Positions 15,217 to 24,845 of a stretch of 64,000 bases of DNA are shown here, piece by piece. A program made the translations under genes and the position numbers. Source of the stretch: JAGSPQ01 sp038206395 (GTDB taxonomy: Bacteria; Myxococcota; Myxococcia; Myxococcales; Myxococcaceae); contig JBBRAX010000007.1 of the NCBI GenBank assembly GCA_038206395.1, positions 1 through 64,000 of the forward strand. The letters run 5' to 3'. Position 1 is the stretch's first letter; each line of letters starts with the position of its first letter. Below the pieces are notes generated by a model that was not told the DNA's origin, did no database searches, and saw only the letters and a program-made list of their open reading frames with translations.

Positions 15217-16794
15217 ATGGCCATCCGAATCGGAGTTCCTCGAGAGACCGCACCGGGCGAGCGCCGGGTCGCTGCCACGCCCGAGTCCGTCAAGAAGCTC
15301 ACCTCGCCCACCGTCACCCTCGTCGTCGAAACGGGCGCAGGCGCAGCGGCAGGCTACCCGGACGCCGCGTACACCGCCGCCGGAGCGACCCTCGGCAACC
15401 GCGAAGACGCCTTCGGCACCTGCGACATCGTGCTCAAGGTGCGCCCACCGTCGCTGGCCGAAGTACCGCTTTTCAAGGAAGCCTGTTTCCTGGCCTCACT
15501 CCTTCAGCCCGAACGAAACCCAGGCCTGCTCGAGGCCTTGACGGCGCGGCGCGTGTCGGCGCTGGCGCTCGAGAAGGTTCCGCGCATCAGCCGCGCGCAG
15601 AAGATGGACGTGCTGTCGTCGATGGCGAACCTCGCGGGCTACCGCGCGATCGTCGAAGCCGCGAACGCGTACGGCAGTCCGTTCGGCGCGCAGGTGACGG
15701 CAGCAGGCACGACGCCTCCCGCGAAGGTCCTGATCATCGGCGCCGGCGTGGCAGGTCTCGCCGCTGCGGCCGCCGCAAAAGCACTCGGCGCAGAAGTCCG
15801 CGCTTTCGACACCCGCGCCGCAGCGCGCGAGCAGGTCGAGAGCCTGGGCGCGAAGTTCCTCACCCTGGAAGTGAAGGAGTCGGGCGAAGGCGGCGGCGGC
15901 TACGCCAAGGTGATGAGCAAGGAGTTCATCGACGCCGAGATGGCGTTGTTCCGGAAGCAGGCGGCCGAGGTCGACATCGTCGTCACGACGGCGCTGGTGC
16001 CGGGGACGAAGGCTCCGATTCTGCTGCCCACCGACGTCATCACCCACTTCAAGCCGGGCAGCGTCATCGTCGACATGGCCGCCGAGCAGGGCGGCAACAC
16101 CGAGCTCTGCAAGCCGGGCGAAGTCGTCGAGTTCAACGGCATCAAGATTCTCGGCTTCACCGACCTCGCGAGCCGAATGGCGTCGACGTCGAGCAAGTTC
16201 TTCGCGACCAACCTCGTGCACCTGCTGAACGAGATGCAGATCGGCAAAGGGTTCACCGTCGACCTGAACAACGACGTGGTGCGCCCTGCCCTGCTCACCC
16301 ACGGGGGCGAGCTTCTGCCGCCGCCTCCTCCGAAAGAGCCGTCGCCAAGGGTGCATGCCGCGAAGCCGCCTCCGCCGGATGCGAAGCCTAAGCAGCAGCA
16401 AATTTTCGACCCGACCCGCCGCGCGTGGGGCACCACGTTGGGCGGCATGTTCGTCATCGCGTCGCTGTTCGCGCTGGGCCGGTTCGCGCCGCGCGAGTTC
16501 CTGCAGCACTCGACCGTCTTCATCCTCGCGTGCTTCGTCGGTTGGCAGGTCATCTGGTCGGTGAGCCCCGCGCTTCACACGCCGCTGATGAGCGTGACCA
16601 ACGCGATCTCGGGAATCATCGTCGTCGGCGGCATGCTGCAAATCGGCACCTCGCTGGACGCCGCGTCGATTCTCGGAGCGCTGGCCGTGCTCGTCGCCTC
16701 CATCAACGTGGCGGGCGGCTTCCTCGTCACCCAACGCATGCTCAAGATGTTCCACCGCGAGAAACCGGCGCCGGCCGCGAAGGGAGATCACTGA
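15217..16794 (+). CDS. pntA: NAD(P) transhydrogenase subunit alpha
   Basis: 525 aa. This is the fused form: the alanine-dehydrogenase-like NAD(H)-binding domain I (RIGVPRETAPGERRVA at the N-terminus, LIIGAGVAGLAAAAAAKALGA near residue 175) plus a Pro/Lys linker (about 365-395) and four C-terminal membrane helices (about 405-515). PntAB uses the proton motive force to reduce NADP+ with NADH. The ATG at 15217 has AGAAAGG upstream; an alternative TTG at 15193 is less likely. The stop overlaps the pntB start (TGATG). Confidence 0.96.
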   Translation: MAIRIGVPRETAPGERRVAATPESVKKLTSPTVTLVVETGAGAAAGYPDAAYTAAGATLGNREDAFGTCDIVLKVRPPSLAEVPLFKEACFLASLLQPERNPGLLEALTARRVSALALEKVPRISRAQKMDVLSSMANLAGYRAIVEAANAYGSPFGAQVTAAGTTPPAKVLIIGAGVAGLAAAAAAKALGAEVRAFDTRAAAREQVESLGAKFLTLEVKESGEGGGGYAKVMSKEFIDAEMALFRKQAAEVDIVVTTALVPGTKAPILLPTDVITHFKPGSVIVDMAAEQGGNTELCKPGEVVEFNGIKILGFTDLASRMASTSSKFFATNLVHLLNEMQIGKGFTVDLNNDVVRPALLTHGGELLPPPPPKEPSPRVHAAKPPPPDAKPKQQQIFDPTRRAWGTTLGGMFVIASLFALGRFAPREFLQHSTVFILACFVGWQVIWSVSPALHTPLMSVTNAISGIIVVGGMLQIGTSLDAASILGALAVLVASINVAGGFLVTQRMLKMFHREKPAPAAKGDH

Positions 16795-18230
16795 TGTCGA
16801 CCAACCTCGACGGGCCGATGTCGATCGCCTACCTCGTGGCGGGCGTGCTGTTCATCCGCTCGCTCGCGGGCCTCTCGAAGCAAGAGACGGCGCAGCGCGG
16901 AAACCTGTACGGCATGGTCGGCATGGGCCTGGCCGTGGTCGTCGCCAGCGTCGCGTGGCTGGCGGGCGGCTTCGAAGGGCGTGAGCTCGGCCTCGCGATG
17001 ATGGTGTCGTGCGTCGTCATCGGTGGCGGCATCGGCGCGGTGCTCGCGCGGCGCGTCGAGATGACGGGCATGCCCGAGCTGGTCGCGATTCTTCACAGCT
17101 TCGTCGGCCTCGCGGCGGTGATGGTGGGGGTGAGCAGCTACCTGGCTCCGCGCGGGAACATTCACGCGGACGTGGCGACGCGCGTCGTGCACATGGGCGA
17201 GGTCTGGGTCGGCATCGCGGTCGGCGCGATCACGCTCACCGGTTCGATCATCGCGTGGGCGAAGTTGAAGGGCTCACTGTCGGGCAAGCCACTGCTGCTC
17301 CCGGGGCGCCACGTGCTGAACGCGCTGATCGCCATCGCGATCGCGGGGCTCGCGTATCCGTTCTTGATGGCCGACGGCACCTCGGGCCTGCCGTACCTGC
17401 TGGCGATGACGGCGCTGGCGGCGATCCTGGGCGTGCACCTGGTGATGGCGATTGGCGGCGCAGACATGCCGGTCGTCGTCTCTCTTCTCAACAGCTACTC
17501 GGGCTGGGCGGCAGCGGCGGCGGGCTTCATGCTCGCGAATGACCTGCTGATCGTCACCGGCGCGCTGGTCGGCTCGTCGGGCACCATCCTCAGCATCATC
17601 ATGTGCCGCGCGATGAACCGTTCGATTCTGAACGTCGTCTTCGGGGGCTTCGGCACCGCCGACGGAACCACCAACGCCGCCAGCGCCGAGCCTGCCGGGG
17701 AAGTGCGCGAGCTGAAGGCCGACGAAGTGTCCGAGCGGCTCAGAGAGGCGAAGAGCGTCGTCATCGTCCCCGGCTACGGCATGGCAGTGGCGCGTGCGCA
17801 GGCGGCGGTGCACGACCTGACCAGGAACCTGCGCGACCAGGGCGTGACGGTTCGCTTCGCCATCCACCCCGTCGCCGGCCGCCTGCCCGGCCACATGAAC
17901 GTGCTGCTCGCGGAAGCCGGCGTGCCCTACGACATCGTGCTCGAGATGGAACACATCAACGCGGACTTCGCGAACACCGACGTGGTGCTCGTCATCGGCG
18001 CGAACGACATCGTGAACCCGGGCGCGCTCACCGACACCAGCAGCCCCATCTACGGCATGCCGGTGCTCGAGGTCTGGAAGTCGAAGCTGGTGGTGGTGTT
18101 GAAGCGCGGGATGGCGGCTGGCTACGCAGGCGTCGAGAACCCGCTGTTCTTCCTCGACAACACCCGGATGCTCTTCGGCGATGCGAAGAAGAGCATCGAC
18201 GCGCTGGTCACGCAGACTGCGCAGCGCTGA
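16794..18230 (+). CDS. pntB: NAD(P) transhydrogenase subunit beta
   Basis: 478 aa. The first 270 residues hold eight or nine membrane helices (AYLVAGVLFIRSLAGLS, VEMTGMPELVAILHSFVGLAAV, then IGGADMPVVVSLLNSYSGWAAAA). The C-terminal NADP(H)-binding domain III has VVIVPGYGMAVARAQ, HPVAGRLPGHMNVLLAEA and VVLVIGANDIVNP. The ATG overlaps the pntA TGA by one base. The last 23 bp overlap the convergent STAS-like gene. Together with pntA it supplies NADPH, which fits the neighbouring catalase. Confidence 0.96.
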   Translation: MSTNLDGPMSIAYLVAGVLFIRSLAGLSKQETAQRGNLYGMVGMGLAVVVASVAWLAGGFEGRELGLAMMVSCVVIGGGIGAVLARRVEMTGMPELVAILHSFVGLAAVMVGVSSYLAPRGNIHADVATRVVHMGEVWVGIAVGAITLTGSIIAWAKLKGSLSGKPLLLPGRHVLNALIAIAIAGLAYPFLMADGTSGLPYLLAMTALAAILGVHLVMAIGGADMPVVVSLLNSYSGWAAAAAGFMLANDLLIVTGALVGSSGTILSIIMCRAMNRSILNVVFGGFGTADGTTNAASAEPAGEVRELKADEVSERLREAKSVVIVPGYGMAVARAQAAVHDLTRNLRDQGVTVRFAIHPVAGRLPGHMNVLLAEAGVPYDIVLEMEHINADFANTDVVLVIGANDIVNPGALTDTSSPIYGMPVLEVWKSKLVVVLKRGMAAGYAGVENPLFFLDNTRMLFGDAKKSIDALVTQTAQR

Positions 18231-18480
18231 CGAGCCGTCGGTGTTTGGGGTGCGCGTGACGGAACGTCACCGTGCCTGATCGAAAGGCCAGGGCGCTTAG
18301 GAGCCGCACCTCGCGGCTCGTCTTCAGCTCGCCGGCGTCGGCCAGGTCGATGAGCAGAGGCGCGTCTTCGTCGGTCTGCTCGAGCGCTTCGAGCATCGCA
18401 GTGACGGTCTCGTCATTGAGCTCGCCGTGCGTCGTCAACACCACCCGCCCCGTGCCCCGCTCTCTTGAGATCGCGATCAT
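18208..18480 (-). CDS. Small STAS-like domain protein
   Basis: 90 aa: MIAISRERGTGRVVLTTHGE then MLEALEQTDEDAPLLIDLAD and LKTSREVRLLSALAFRSG. The strand-helix pattern, the early T-G-E segment and the LLIDLAD strand resemble STAS/anti-sigma-factor-antagonist domains, but the usual conserved D-S-S phosphorylation site is absent, so regulatory phosphorylation is doubtful. It overlaps the end of pntB convergently, and 134 bp separate its start from the divergent catalase gene. Confidence 0.6.
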   Translation of the reverse strand: MIAISRERGTGRVVLTTHGELNDETVTAMLEALEQTDEDAPLLIDLADAGELKTSREVRLLSALAFRSGTVTFRHAHPKHRRLVSAAQSA

Positions 18481-18614
18481 GTCTGCCCCAACAGCAACGC
18501 GCGAGCCACGGCGGCCTACGCGACAGGTTGCCCCAGTCGTGGCGCAATTCCCCACTCCGCGCAGGCTGTCGCCGGGGGCTGGAAAGTGGCACGTCAGGTG
18601 CTCGGCGCCCGGGC

Positions 18615-20954
18615 ATGAACAAGCCACCGCCCCGCGCGAAGAAGAAGTCGTCCAACGAAGCCCTCGGCACCGTCGTGGGCACCATCTCGGCGCCGACCAC
18701 TGCGGCGCTCGATCCGTCGGCGTACGAAGGAAACGCGAAGAGGCTGGCCACGCAGAAGGTCGCCGAAAACGCCGCAGCTGAGGCATTTCCGCACAACCCG
18801 CAGAAGGCCTTCGAGCACGGCCTGAAGAACGGGCACGCGCCACAGACGGGCAAGACGGCAGCCATCGACGGGCCGAGCACGCCGACGGAAGCCAACCGGT
18901 CGGCGAAGCAGGAAGCCCTCGACGCAGCGCGCGTCGACAACGGCGGGCAGATGCTGACCACCAACATGGGCGCGGCGATTGGCGACAACCAGAACTCGCT
19001 GAAGGCTGGCCTGCGCGGGCCGACGCTGATGGAGGACTTCATCCTCCGCGAGAAGATCACCCACTTCGATCACGAGAGGATTCCCGAACGCATCGTTCAC
19101 GCGCGCGGCTCGGCGGCGCACGGCTACTTCGAGGCGTACGACTCGCTGAAGTCGCTGACGAAGGCGGCCCCGTTTGCGTCGAAGGGCAAGCGCACCCCCG
19201 TGTTCGTGCGGTTCTCGACGGTGGCCGGTGAGCGCGGCTCGGCGGATCTCGCGCGCGACGTGCGCGGCTTCGCGGTGAAGTTCTACACGGACGAAGGCAA
19301 CTGGGACATCGTCGGTAACAACATGCCGGTCTTCTTCATCCAGGACGCGATGAAGTTCCCTGACCTGGTGCACGCGGTGAAGCCCGAGCCGCACCACGGC
19401 ATGCCGCAGGCGGCGAGCGCGCACGACACCTTCTGGGACTTCGTGTCGTTGATGCCCGAGTCGACGCACATGCTGACGTGGGTGATGTCGGATCGCGCGA
19501 TTCCGCGCAGCTACCGGATGATGCAGGGCTTCGGCGTCCACACCTTCCGCCTCATCAACGAAGCGGGAGAGTCGCGCTTCTGCAAGTTCCACTGGGAACC
19601 GAAGGCCGGCACGCACTCGGTGGTCTGGGACGAGGCGGTGAAGATCAACGGCGCCGACTCGGACTTCCACCGCCGCGACCTGTGGGAAGCGATCGACAGC
19701 GGCGCCTACCCCGAGTGGGAACTGGGGTTGCAGGTTTTCACCGAGGAGCAGGCCGAGAAGTTCAGCTTCGACATCCTCGACGCGACCAAGCTGATTCCTG
19801 AAGAGCTGGTGCGGGTGCAGAAGGTCGGGCGGATGGTGTTGAACCGGAACCCCGACAACTTCTTCGCCGAGACCGAGCAGGTCGCTTTCGGAACGATGAA
19901 CATGATTCCGGGCATCGACACCAGCAACGACCCGCTGCTGCAGGGGCGCCACCACAGCTACTTCGACACGCAGCTGAGCCGCCTGGGCGGGCCCAACTTC
20001 CACGAGATTCCAATCAACCAGCCGCTGAACAAGCCGACCAACAACCAGCGCGACGGCATTCACCGCCAGGCGATTGCGCGCGGCCGGGTCGCCTACGAGC
20101 CGAACTCGCTGGGCGGTGGTTGTCCCTTCCAGGCCGGCATGAAGGGGTTCGTCTCGTTCCCCCAGCACGTGAAGGAAGACAAGGTGCGCGGCAAGCCCGA
20201 GAAGTTCGCCGACCATTTCACCCAGGCGCGGCTGTTCTTCCGCAGCCAGACGCCGGTGGAACAGAACCACATGATTGCCGCCTTCCGCTTCGAGCTCACG
20301 CGCGTGCAGACCCAGGCGATTCGCGAGCGGGTGGTGTCAATGCTTGCGAACGTGGATGACAAGTTGGCGCAGGGCGTGGCCGATGGCCTGGGCATCCCCG
20401 TGCCGCCGCCGCAGGAAAAGGCGCTGGCAAAACCGGCGAAGCCCGAGGTCGAGGTCTCGCCCGCGTTGTCGTTGATGGCGCGGCCGGGGTCGACGGGCGT
20501 GAAGACCTTGAAAGTCGCGATCCTGGTTGCCGATGGCATTGACGGCGACTCGGTGCGCGAGATGTACGCGGCGCTCGTCAAGGCCGGAGCGGTGCCTCGT
20601 CTCATCGGCCCGAAGATGGGCATGGTGAAGCCGTCGTCGGGTGAGGCGATTCACGTCGAAGTCTCGATGGAAGCGGCGCCTGCCGTGACTTTCGACGCCC
20701 TGGTGCTGCCAGCAAATGACGAGGGCCTGATGCAGACCGCCCACGCGGTGGACTTCCTCAAGGAGCACTTCCGTCACTGCAAGCCGATTCGGGTGTTGGG
20801 CGACGAGAGCATGGTGGTCGAGCAAGCGGGCCTGCCTGACGCGAGCAAAGATGCAGGCTTCCTGGTGGGCTCGAAAGTGAAGATGGCGGCCTGGTTGAAG
20901 GCGCTGGAAAAGCAGCGGCACTTCGAGCGCGAGTCCGACCCGCCGCAGGTTTGA
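18615..20954 (+). CDS. katE: Large-subunit catalase (KatE type) with C-terminal DJ-1-like domain
   Basis: 779 aa, matching clade 2 catalases (about 750). It has a Lys-rich N-terminal extension, then the catalytic core: distal His in RIVHARGSAAHGYFE, FVRFSTVAGERGSADLARDVRG, distal Asn in NNMPVFFIQDA, and the heme-ligating Tyr in HSYFDTQLSRLGGPNFHEIP. After a linker near 590 comes the flavodoxin/DJ-1-like domain (VKTLKVAILVADGIDGDSV, FDALVLPANDEG). It disproportionates H2O2 in the cytoplasm. The ATG at 18615 is preferred over upstream in-frame codons. A flavin-binding stress gene follows. Confidence 0.96.
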   Translation: MNKPPPRAKKKSSNEALGTVVGTISAPTTAALDPSAYEGNAKRLATQKVAENAAAEAFPHNPQKAFEHGLKNGHAPQTGKTAAIDGPSTPTEANRSAKQEALDAARVDNGGQMLTTNMGAAIGDNQNSLKAGLRGPTLMEDFILREKITHFDHERIPERIVHARGSAAHGYFEAYDSLKSLTKAAPFASKGKRTPVFVRFSTVAGERGSADLARDVRGFAVKFYTDEGNWDIVGNNMPVFFIQDAMKFPDLVHAVKPEPHHGMPQAASAHDTFWDFVSLMPESTHMLTWVMSDRAIPRSYRMMQGFGVHTFRLINEAGESRFCKFHWEPKAGTHSVVWDEAVKINGADSDFHRRDLWEAIDSGAYPEWELGLQVFTEEQAEKFSFDILDATKLIPEELVRVQKVGRMVLNRNPDNFFAETEQVAFGTMNMIPGIDTSNDPLLQGRHHSYFDTQLSRLGGPNFHEIPINQPLNKPTNNQRDGIHRQAIARGRVAYEPNSLGGGCPFQAGMKGFVSFPQHVKEDKVRGKPEKFADHFTQARLFFRSQTPVEQNHMIAAFRFELTRVQTQAIRERVVSMLANVDDKLAQGVADGLGIPVPPPQEKALAKPAKPEVEVSPALSLMARPGSTGVKTLKVAILVADGIDGDSVREMYAALVKAGAVPRLIGPKMGMVKPSSGEAIHVEVSMEAAPAVTFDALVLPANDEGLMQTAHAVDFLKEHFRHCKPIRVLGDESMVVEQAGLPDASKDAGFLVGSKVKMAAWLKALEKQRHFERESDPPQV

Positions 20955-21048
20955 GATCTTCTGGCCCAGCTGCAGACAATCGCCGCGGTGCGCGAGGCAG
21001 GCTCCCTCTCAACGCATCGCGGCACGAAGGTTGAAATGAGAAACGACC

Positions 21049-21606
21049 ATGCAAACCAACCAGAAAGACACTGAATCGAAGGACAACGGCGAGCTTGCCG
21101 CTGACGGGCAGCGCGCCCACTTGCACGAGTCGCTGAAGGAGTTCGTGATGATGATGGTCGCGACCTACGACAAGAAGGGCAAGCACCCGCGCATCCACGC
21201 CCGCCCGATGATGGTCGCGAAAGTTGAAGACGACTGCTCGCTGATTTTCGTGGTGAAGCTGGATGAGGGAAAGGACGCTCCGGAAGCAGGGAAGTCGGAA
21301 GACGGCACGGTCATCGCGCAGTCACTGACGCGGCAGGTCTCGATGATCGGTACTTTCGAGTACTCGATGGATCGCGCGCAGCTCTCGTCACTGTGGAAGC
21401 TGCCGATGAACCTGTTCTTCGGCAACGGCAAGGAAGACAAGAGCGTGGCGCTGATGATCTTCAAGCCGCGCGACGCCGAGCTCTGGGACCTGTCGGGAAA
21501 GAAGGGCCTGCAGTTCCTCTTCGGCGCCGCGAAGTCGCTGGTGCAGAAGAAGACCCCCGAGCTCACGGGCGATCAGCACGAGGTGATGAAGCTGAACCGC
21601 GCGTAG
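21049..21606 (+). CDS. Pyridoxamine 5'-phosphate oxidase-like general stress protein
   Basis: 185 aa with a split-barrel flavin-binding fold of the general stress protein 26 type: HARPMMVAKVEDDCSLIFVV, then the SLTRQVSMIGTFEYSMDRAQLSSLW segment and VALMIFKPRDAELWDLSG. These proteins bind FMN or FAD; the physiological reaction is unknown. It lies 94 bp downstream of katE in the same direction, and the purine run GAAATGAGAAACG precedes the ATG. An oxidative or general stress role is inferred from family and position. Confidence 0.85.
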   Translation: MQTNQKDTESKDNGELAADGQRAHLHESLKEFVMMMVATYDKKGKHPRIHARPMMVAKVEDDCSLIFVVKLDEGKDAPEAGKSEDGTVIAQSLTRQVSMIGTFEYSMDRAQLSSLWKLPMNLFFGNGKEDKSVALMIFKPRDAELWDLSGKKGLQFLFGAAKSLVQKKTPELTGDQHEVMKLNRA

Positions 21607-21620
21607 TCGGGCTCTGCGCC

Positions 21621-22598
21621 CTAGACCTGAAAGCCGCCGACCTGCGCAACCCGCGGGTCGGTGTCTTCGCAGAGAATTTCGAAGGCGGCCCGGTGCGCTG
21701 AAGTCAGCGTTCGGGTCTTGTCGTTTTCGGTGAGCCGCACGGTGCAGCGGGCAAGCTTGGAGTTGAGGCACGCCTTCACGCCGCCAGGAGGGTTTCGGTA
21801 CCGCAGCGCCGCGAAGCGTTCGGGCGCGGCGTCGAGGGCGACGTCGAGCGCGACGCCATCGGACACCGAATGAAATCGCCACTGAAAGCCATCGATGCTG
21901 GCCTTCACGAAAGCGCCGCGCGGAATCGAGTTGAGCTCGTAGCGGCGGCCGTCGAGGTTCAACACCGCGACGGTGACCTTCGGCGTCATCAGCGGGCCGA
22001 CCTTCACCTGCGCCGTGCCGCACTCGAGGAACGCGTCGGGCGCGTCATCGAAGCCGCAGACCTGGCCCCACGCGTAGCGGTCGGTGTGCTGGCTGCCCCA
22101 GTTGTGGTTGTGGCTGCCGGGCCAGCTGTCGATGCGGTGCGTCTCGCCAGCGACCGTGAAGGTGCCGTCGAACTTCGCGTTGGGCATCGAGCACAGCGCC
22201 TTCGCCTTGGGGAACCCGGCCGTGTAGACAGCCTCGGGCATCAACAGGCTCACTGGCCCACCGCCGCCGAACTTCAGGTTCCACTCAAGCTTGCCGGTGC
22301 CGCCTTCGACGTGGCCGGGCTTCAGCGAGCCACCGGGCATCTTCACGTCGAGGCTTTTGGAATCGAAAGAGCAGTCGCGCCGTGGGAGCTCGGTCTTCTG
22401 CGCGAAGGTGGTGCCTTTCTCGCCGTCAGACCAGACGGACCAGATTTCACCTTCCGCCGCGCCCGGGTTTCCCTTCGGGCAGAAGAGGGTGTGGCGAATC
22501 CACAGCGCGAGCGGGCGCGTCGGGTGGTTGGCGCGCTGAAACCAGCTCTCGTAGTGACCGCTGCGACCGTCCCAGCGGCAGCCGTCCCAGTTCGTCAT
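21621..22598 (-). CDS. AttH/CrtC-like lipocalin-domain protein
   Basis: 325 aa. The N-terminus NWDGCRWDGRSGHYESWFQRAN, the central SHNHNWGSQHTDRYAWGQVCGFDD and the C-terminal LTSAHRAAFEILCED match the tandem-lipocalin family that includes CrtC (hydroxyneurosporene synthase), AttH and tocopherol-cyclase-like proteins. The exact reaction is unclear and no carotenoid genes are nearby. Its ATG overlaps the stop of the aminotransferase gene by one base (TGATG), so the two are translationally coupled. Confidence 0.7.
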   Translation of the reverse strand: MTNWDGCRWDGRSGHYESWFQRANHPTRPLALWIRHTLFCPKGNPGAAEGEIWSVWSDGEKGTTFAQKTELPRRDCSFDSKSLDVKMPGGSLKPGHVEGGTGKLEWNLKFGGGGPVSLLMPEAVYTAGFPKAKALCSMPNAKFDGTFTVAGETHRIDSWPGSHNHNWGSQHTDRYAWGQVCGFDDAPDAFLECGTAQVKVGPLMTPKVTVAVLNLDGRRYELNSIPRGAFVKASIDGFQWRFHSVSDGVALDVALDAAPERFAALRYRNPPGGVKACLNSKLARCTVRLTENDKTRTLTSAHRAAFEILCEDTDPRVAQVGGFQV

Positions 22599-23662
22599 CA
22601 GACCTTCGTCAGCCAGCCGTACTTGTCGGGCCGCGTGCCGCGCTGGATGCCAGAGATTTCTTCGTAGAGGCGGCCGGCGAGCGGGCCGACTTCGCCCTTG
22701 TTGATCGACAGCTTCGTCTTGCCGCCGAGCGCGAGCTCGCCGACTGGACTGATGACCGCCGCGGTGCCGCTGCCGAAGACTTCCTTCAGCGAGCCCTTCG
22801 CGTGCGCGGCCTGGACTTCAGACATGGTGATGGTGCGCTCGACGACCTTGATGCCCGCGTCCCTCGCGAGCTGGATGACGCAGTCGCGGGTGACGCCAGC
22901 GAGAATCGAGTCGGACAGCGGAGGCGTGACGAGCTCGTCGCCGACGTAGGCGAACAGGTTCATCGTGCCGACCTCTTCGATCTGCTCGTGCTTGTCGGCG
23001 TCGAGCCAGAGCACCTGGTCGTAGCCTTCTTTCTTGGCGTTCTGCGCGGCGAGAAGGCTGGCGGCGTAGTTCGCTCCGGCCTTCACGGAGCCGAGGCCTC
23101 CGTGCGCGGCGCGGGTCTGCTCACGCTCGACCCAGATGCGAACCGGCTTCACGCCGCCCGCGTAGTAGGCGCCGACGGGCGAAGAGATGATGAAGAAGGT
23201 GTAGCGCGAGGCAGGGCGCACCCCGAGGTAGCCCTCGGTGGCGATCAACGTGGGGCGCAGGTACAGCGCAGTGCCCGCCGACGACGGCACCCACGCCTCG
23301 TCGACCTTCACCAGCTGGCTCGCCCAGGCCTGCATCAGCTTTGGCTCGACCGACGGCATGCAGAGCCGCGGAGCGCCCCGTTGCATCCGCGCGCAGTGGT
23401 GCTCCGGGCGGAACAGGCTCACGCCGCCGTCTGCGGTGCGAAACGCCTTGAGGCCTTCGAACATCGCCTGGCCGTAGTGGAACACGCCGGCGGCCGGGTC
23501 CATGGACATCGGGCCGTAGGGCTCGATGCGCGCGTTCTGCCAACCCTGCTCGGCCGTGTACTCGGCGATCAGCATGTGGTCGGCGAACACCCGGCCAAAG
23601 CCGAGATCGGCTTCCTTCATCTTCGGGCGCGGCGTCGTGGTCTGTCGAACGGGGAGGTTCAT
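22598..23662 (-). CDS. ilvE: Branched-chain amino acid aminotransferase
   Basis: 354 aa, class IV PLP enzyme of the BCAT type II (eukaryote-like) length. Landmarks: FHYGQAMFEGLKAFR near residue 67, YLRPTLIATEGYLGV, the Schiff-base lysine in GSVKAGANYAASLL, VLWLDADKHEQIEEVGTMNLF, and GSGTAAVISPVGEL near the C-terminus. It transfers amino groups between Leu/Ile/Val and 2-oxoglutarate. The ATG at 23662 is chosen because the family begins shortly before FADHMLIAEY; a longer frame would add a Cys/Arg-rich leader. GGAGCCGC lies just upstream. Confidence 0.95.
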   Translation of the reverse strand: MNLPVRQTTTPRPKMKEADLGFGRVFADHMLIAEYTAEQGWQNARIEPYGPMSMDPAAGVFHYGQAMFEGLKAFRTADGGVSLFRPEHHCARMQRGAPRLCMPSVEPKLMQAWASQLVKVDEAWVPSSAGTALYLRPTLIATEGYLGVRPASRYTFFIISSPVGAYYAGGVKPVRIWVEREQTRAAHGGLGSVKAGANYAASLLAAQNAKKEGYDQVLWLDADKHEQIEEVGTMNLFAYVGDELVTPPLSDSILAGVTRDCVIQLARDAGIKVVERTITMSEVQAAHAKGSLKEVFGSGTAAVISPVGELALGGKTKLSINKGEVGPLAGRLYEEISGIQRGTRPDKYGWLTKV

Positions 23663-23747
23663 TGCGGCTCCTTCTCTTCGCCGCCTTCTATCCGCAAAGC
23701 TGTGCCAGCTCGCAATCGAATCGAGCGGCACAGAGGCGAATCCGTGC

Positions 23748-24800
23748 CTACAGCGCCTCGCCGTCCGGCATCGCGATCTCGGGGGCCGGGGCGGCTTTGA
23801 GCTCGGCGGCCCGCTTGTTCGACTCGGGGAAGAGCGCCAGCAGGGAAAGCAGCTCGCCACGGCTCAGCGACTGGTTCACGGCACCTGTCTTCGAGGGCTT
23901 CAGCCAGTCGGCCGCGAGGGCGTCGGCCAACGGCCAGGCGTCCTGGGATTTCGCTTCGTGTTTCACGCGGACTTCGACGGCGCGCCGGCGGATCGCGTGC
24001 GCAGGGTCGGTCACGGCGGCGAGGAGCGCGGCGCCGACCTTCGGGTACGCCACCGCGGCGTCCAGCAGGCGGGCCTGGGCGGTGCGCGACCACCCGGTCT
24101 TCGCGATGGTCACTGGCTCGTTCAGCGCGTCCTGACAGCGGGCCTCGAGAACGGCGCGATCGACCTGCTCGACCGACGTCTGAGCAGGTGTTCCTTTCTC
24201 TGCGAGCGGCGCCGCGTTCAGGATTGCCAGCGCTTGCTTCGGATCGACGGCAAAGGCGCGCTGCGCGTACGGCGTCGCGTGCAGCTCGCCGCGCTTCACG
24301 CGCTCGATCCACTCCCTCAGCTCTTCTGCGGTCGGCGGCGGCGCTTCGTCCTTCGCGTCGGCCTCTCGCACCAGCTGTTCGATCGCCTCGAGCTGCGCGT
24401 CGGTCGGAACCGAGAGCAGCAGCCGCAGCGCCGCGCCGAGGGCCGTGCTCGCGTCGTGGCGGGCGGCGAGCGTCTGCAACCCCGCACGCTCTGCCGGCAG
24501 CGCCTCGAGAAAGTCCGTCGACGGCGGGCCGGGCCAGCGGCGCGCGTGCTGCGCCACGTTCGACAGCAGCACCGCCGCCAGCGCCCTGCCCTTCGCCGAC
24601 TCGGTGCCGATCAACGCGCTCAGCGGCTCGACGACAGCCGCCGCGGCGACGTCCACCCCAACCGCCGAGACGAGATGATCTTCGAGCTCGTCGAACGCTT
24701 CTTCGCGCACCAGGGGCATGTCGTCGGCCAGCGCCGCGAGCCATTCGGGCACCCGGGAATCGGCCCAATCGATGCTGAAGAGGTTGAAGGGGAAGCCCAT
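23748..24800 (-). CDS. HEAT-like helical repeat protein of unknown function
   Basis: 350 aa from the ATG encoding MGFPFNLFSIDW (an ATG seven codons upstream is possible). The whole length is alpha-helical with Ala/Leu-rich repeats, e.g. EEAFDELEDHLVSAVGVD, ALAAVLLSNVAQHARRW and AAVAYPKVGAALLAAVTDPAHAIRRRAVEVR, a HEAT-type pattern. No catalytic motif, no signal peptide. It is 85 bp upstream of ilvE on the same strand and divergent from the TPR gene at 24846, with a short AT-rich patch near 24795-24815. Confidence 0.65.
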   Translation of the reverse strand: MGFPFNLFSIDWADSRVPEWLAALADDMPLVREEAFDELEDHLVSAVGVDVAAAAVVEPLSALIGTESAKGRALAAVLLSNVAQHARRWPGPPSTDFLEALPAERAGLQTLAARHDASTALGAALRLLLSVPTDAQLEAIEQLVREADAKDEAPPPTAEELREWIERVKRGELHATPYAQRAFAVDPKQALAILNAAPLAEKGTPAQTSVEQVDRAVLEARCQDALNEPVTIAKTGWSRTAQARLLDAAVAYPKVGAALLAAVTDPAHAIRRRAVEVRVKHEAKSQDAWPLADALAADWLKPSKTGAVNQSLSRGELLSLLALFPESNKRAAELKAAPAPEIAMPDGEAL

Positions 24801-24845
24801 ATAAAAGTTTGGGCACACCATAGCCGTCGGCGAGACTTGGCCGCG

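Noticed and set aside
18587..18602. A sigma-54-like site TGGCACGTCAGGTGCT before katE
   Set aside because: The GG-N10-GC spacing is right, but the predicted transcription start falls 1-2 bases before the ATG, leaving no leader.
18465..18614. A 50-codon N-terminal extension of the catalase
   Set aside because: It overlaps the STAS-like gene, is Arg-rich, and the family start matches the ATG at 18615.
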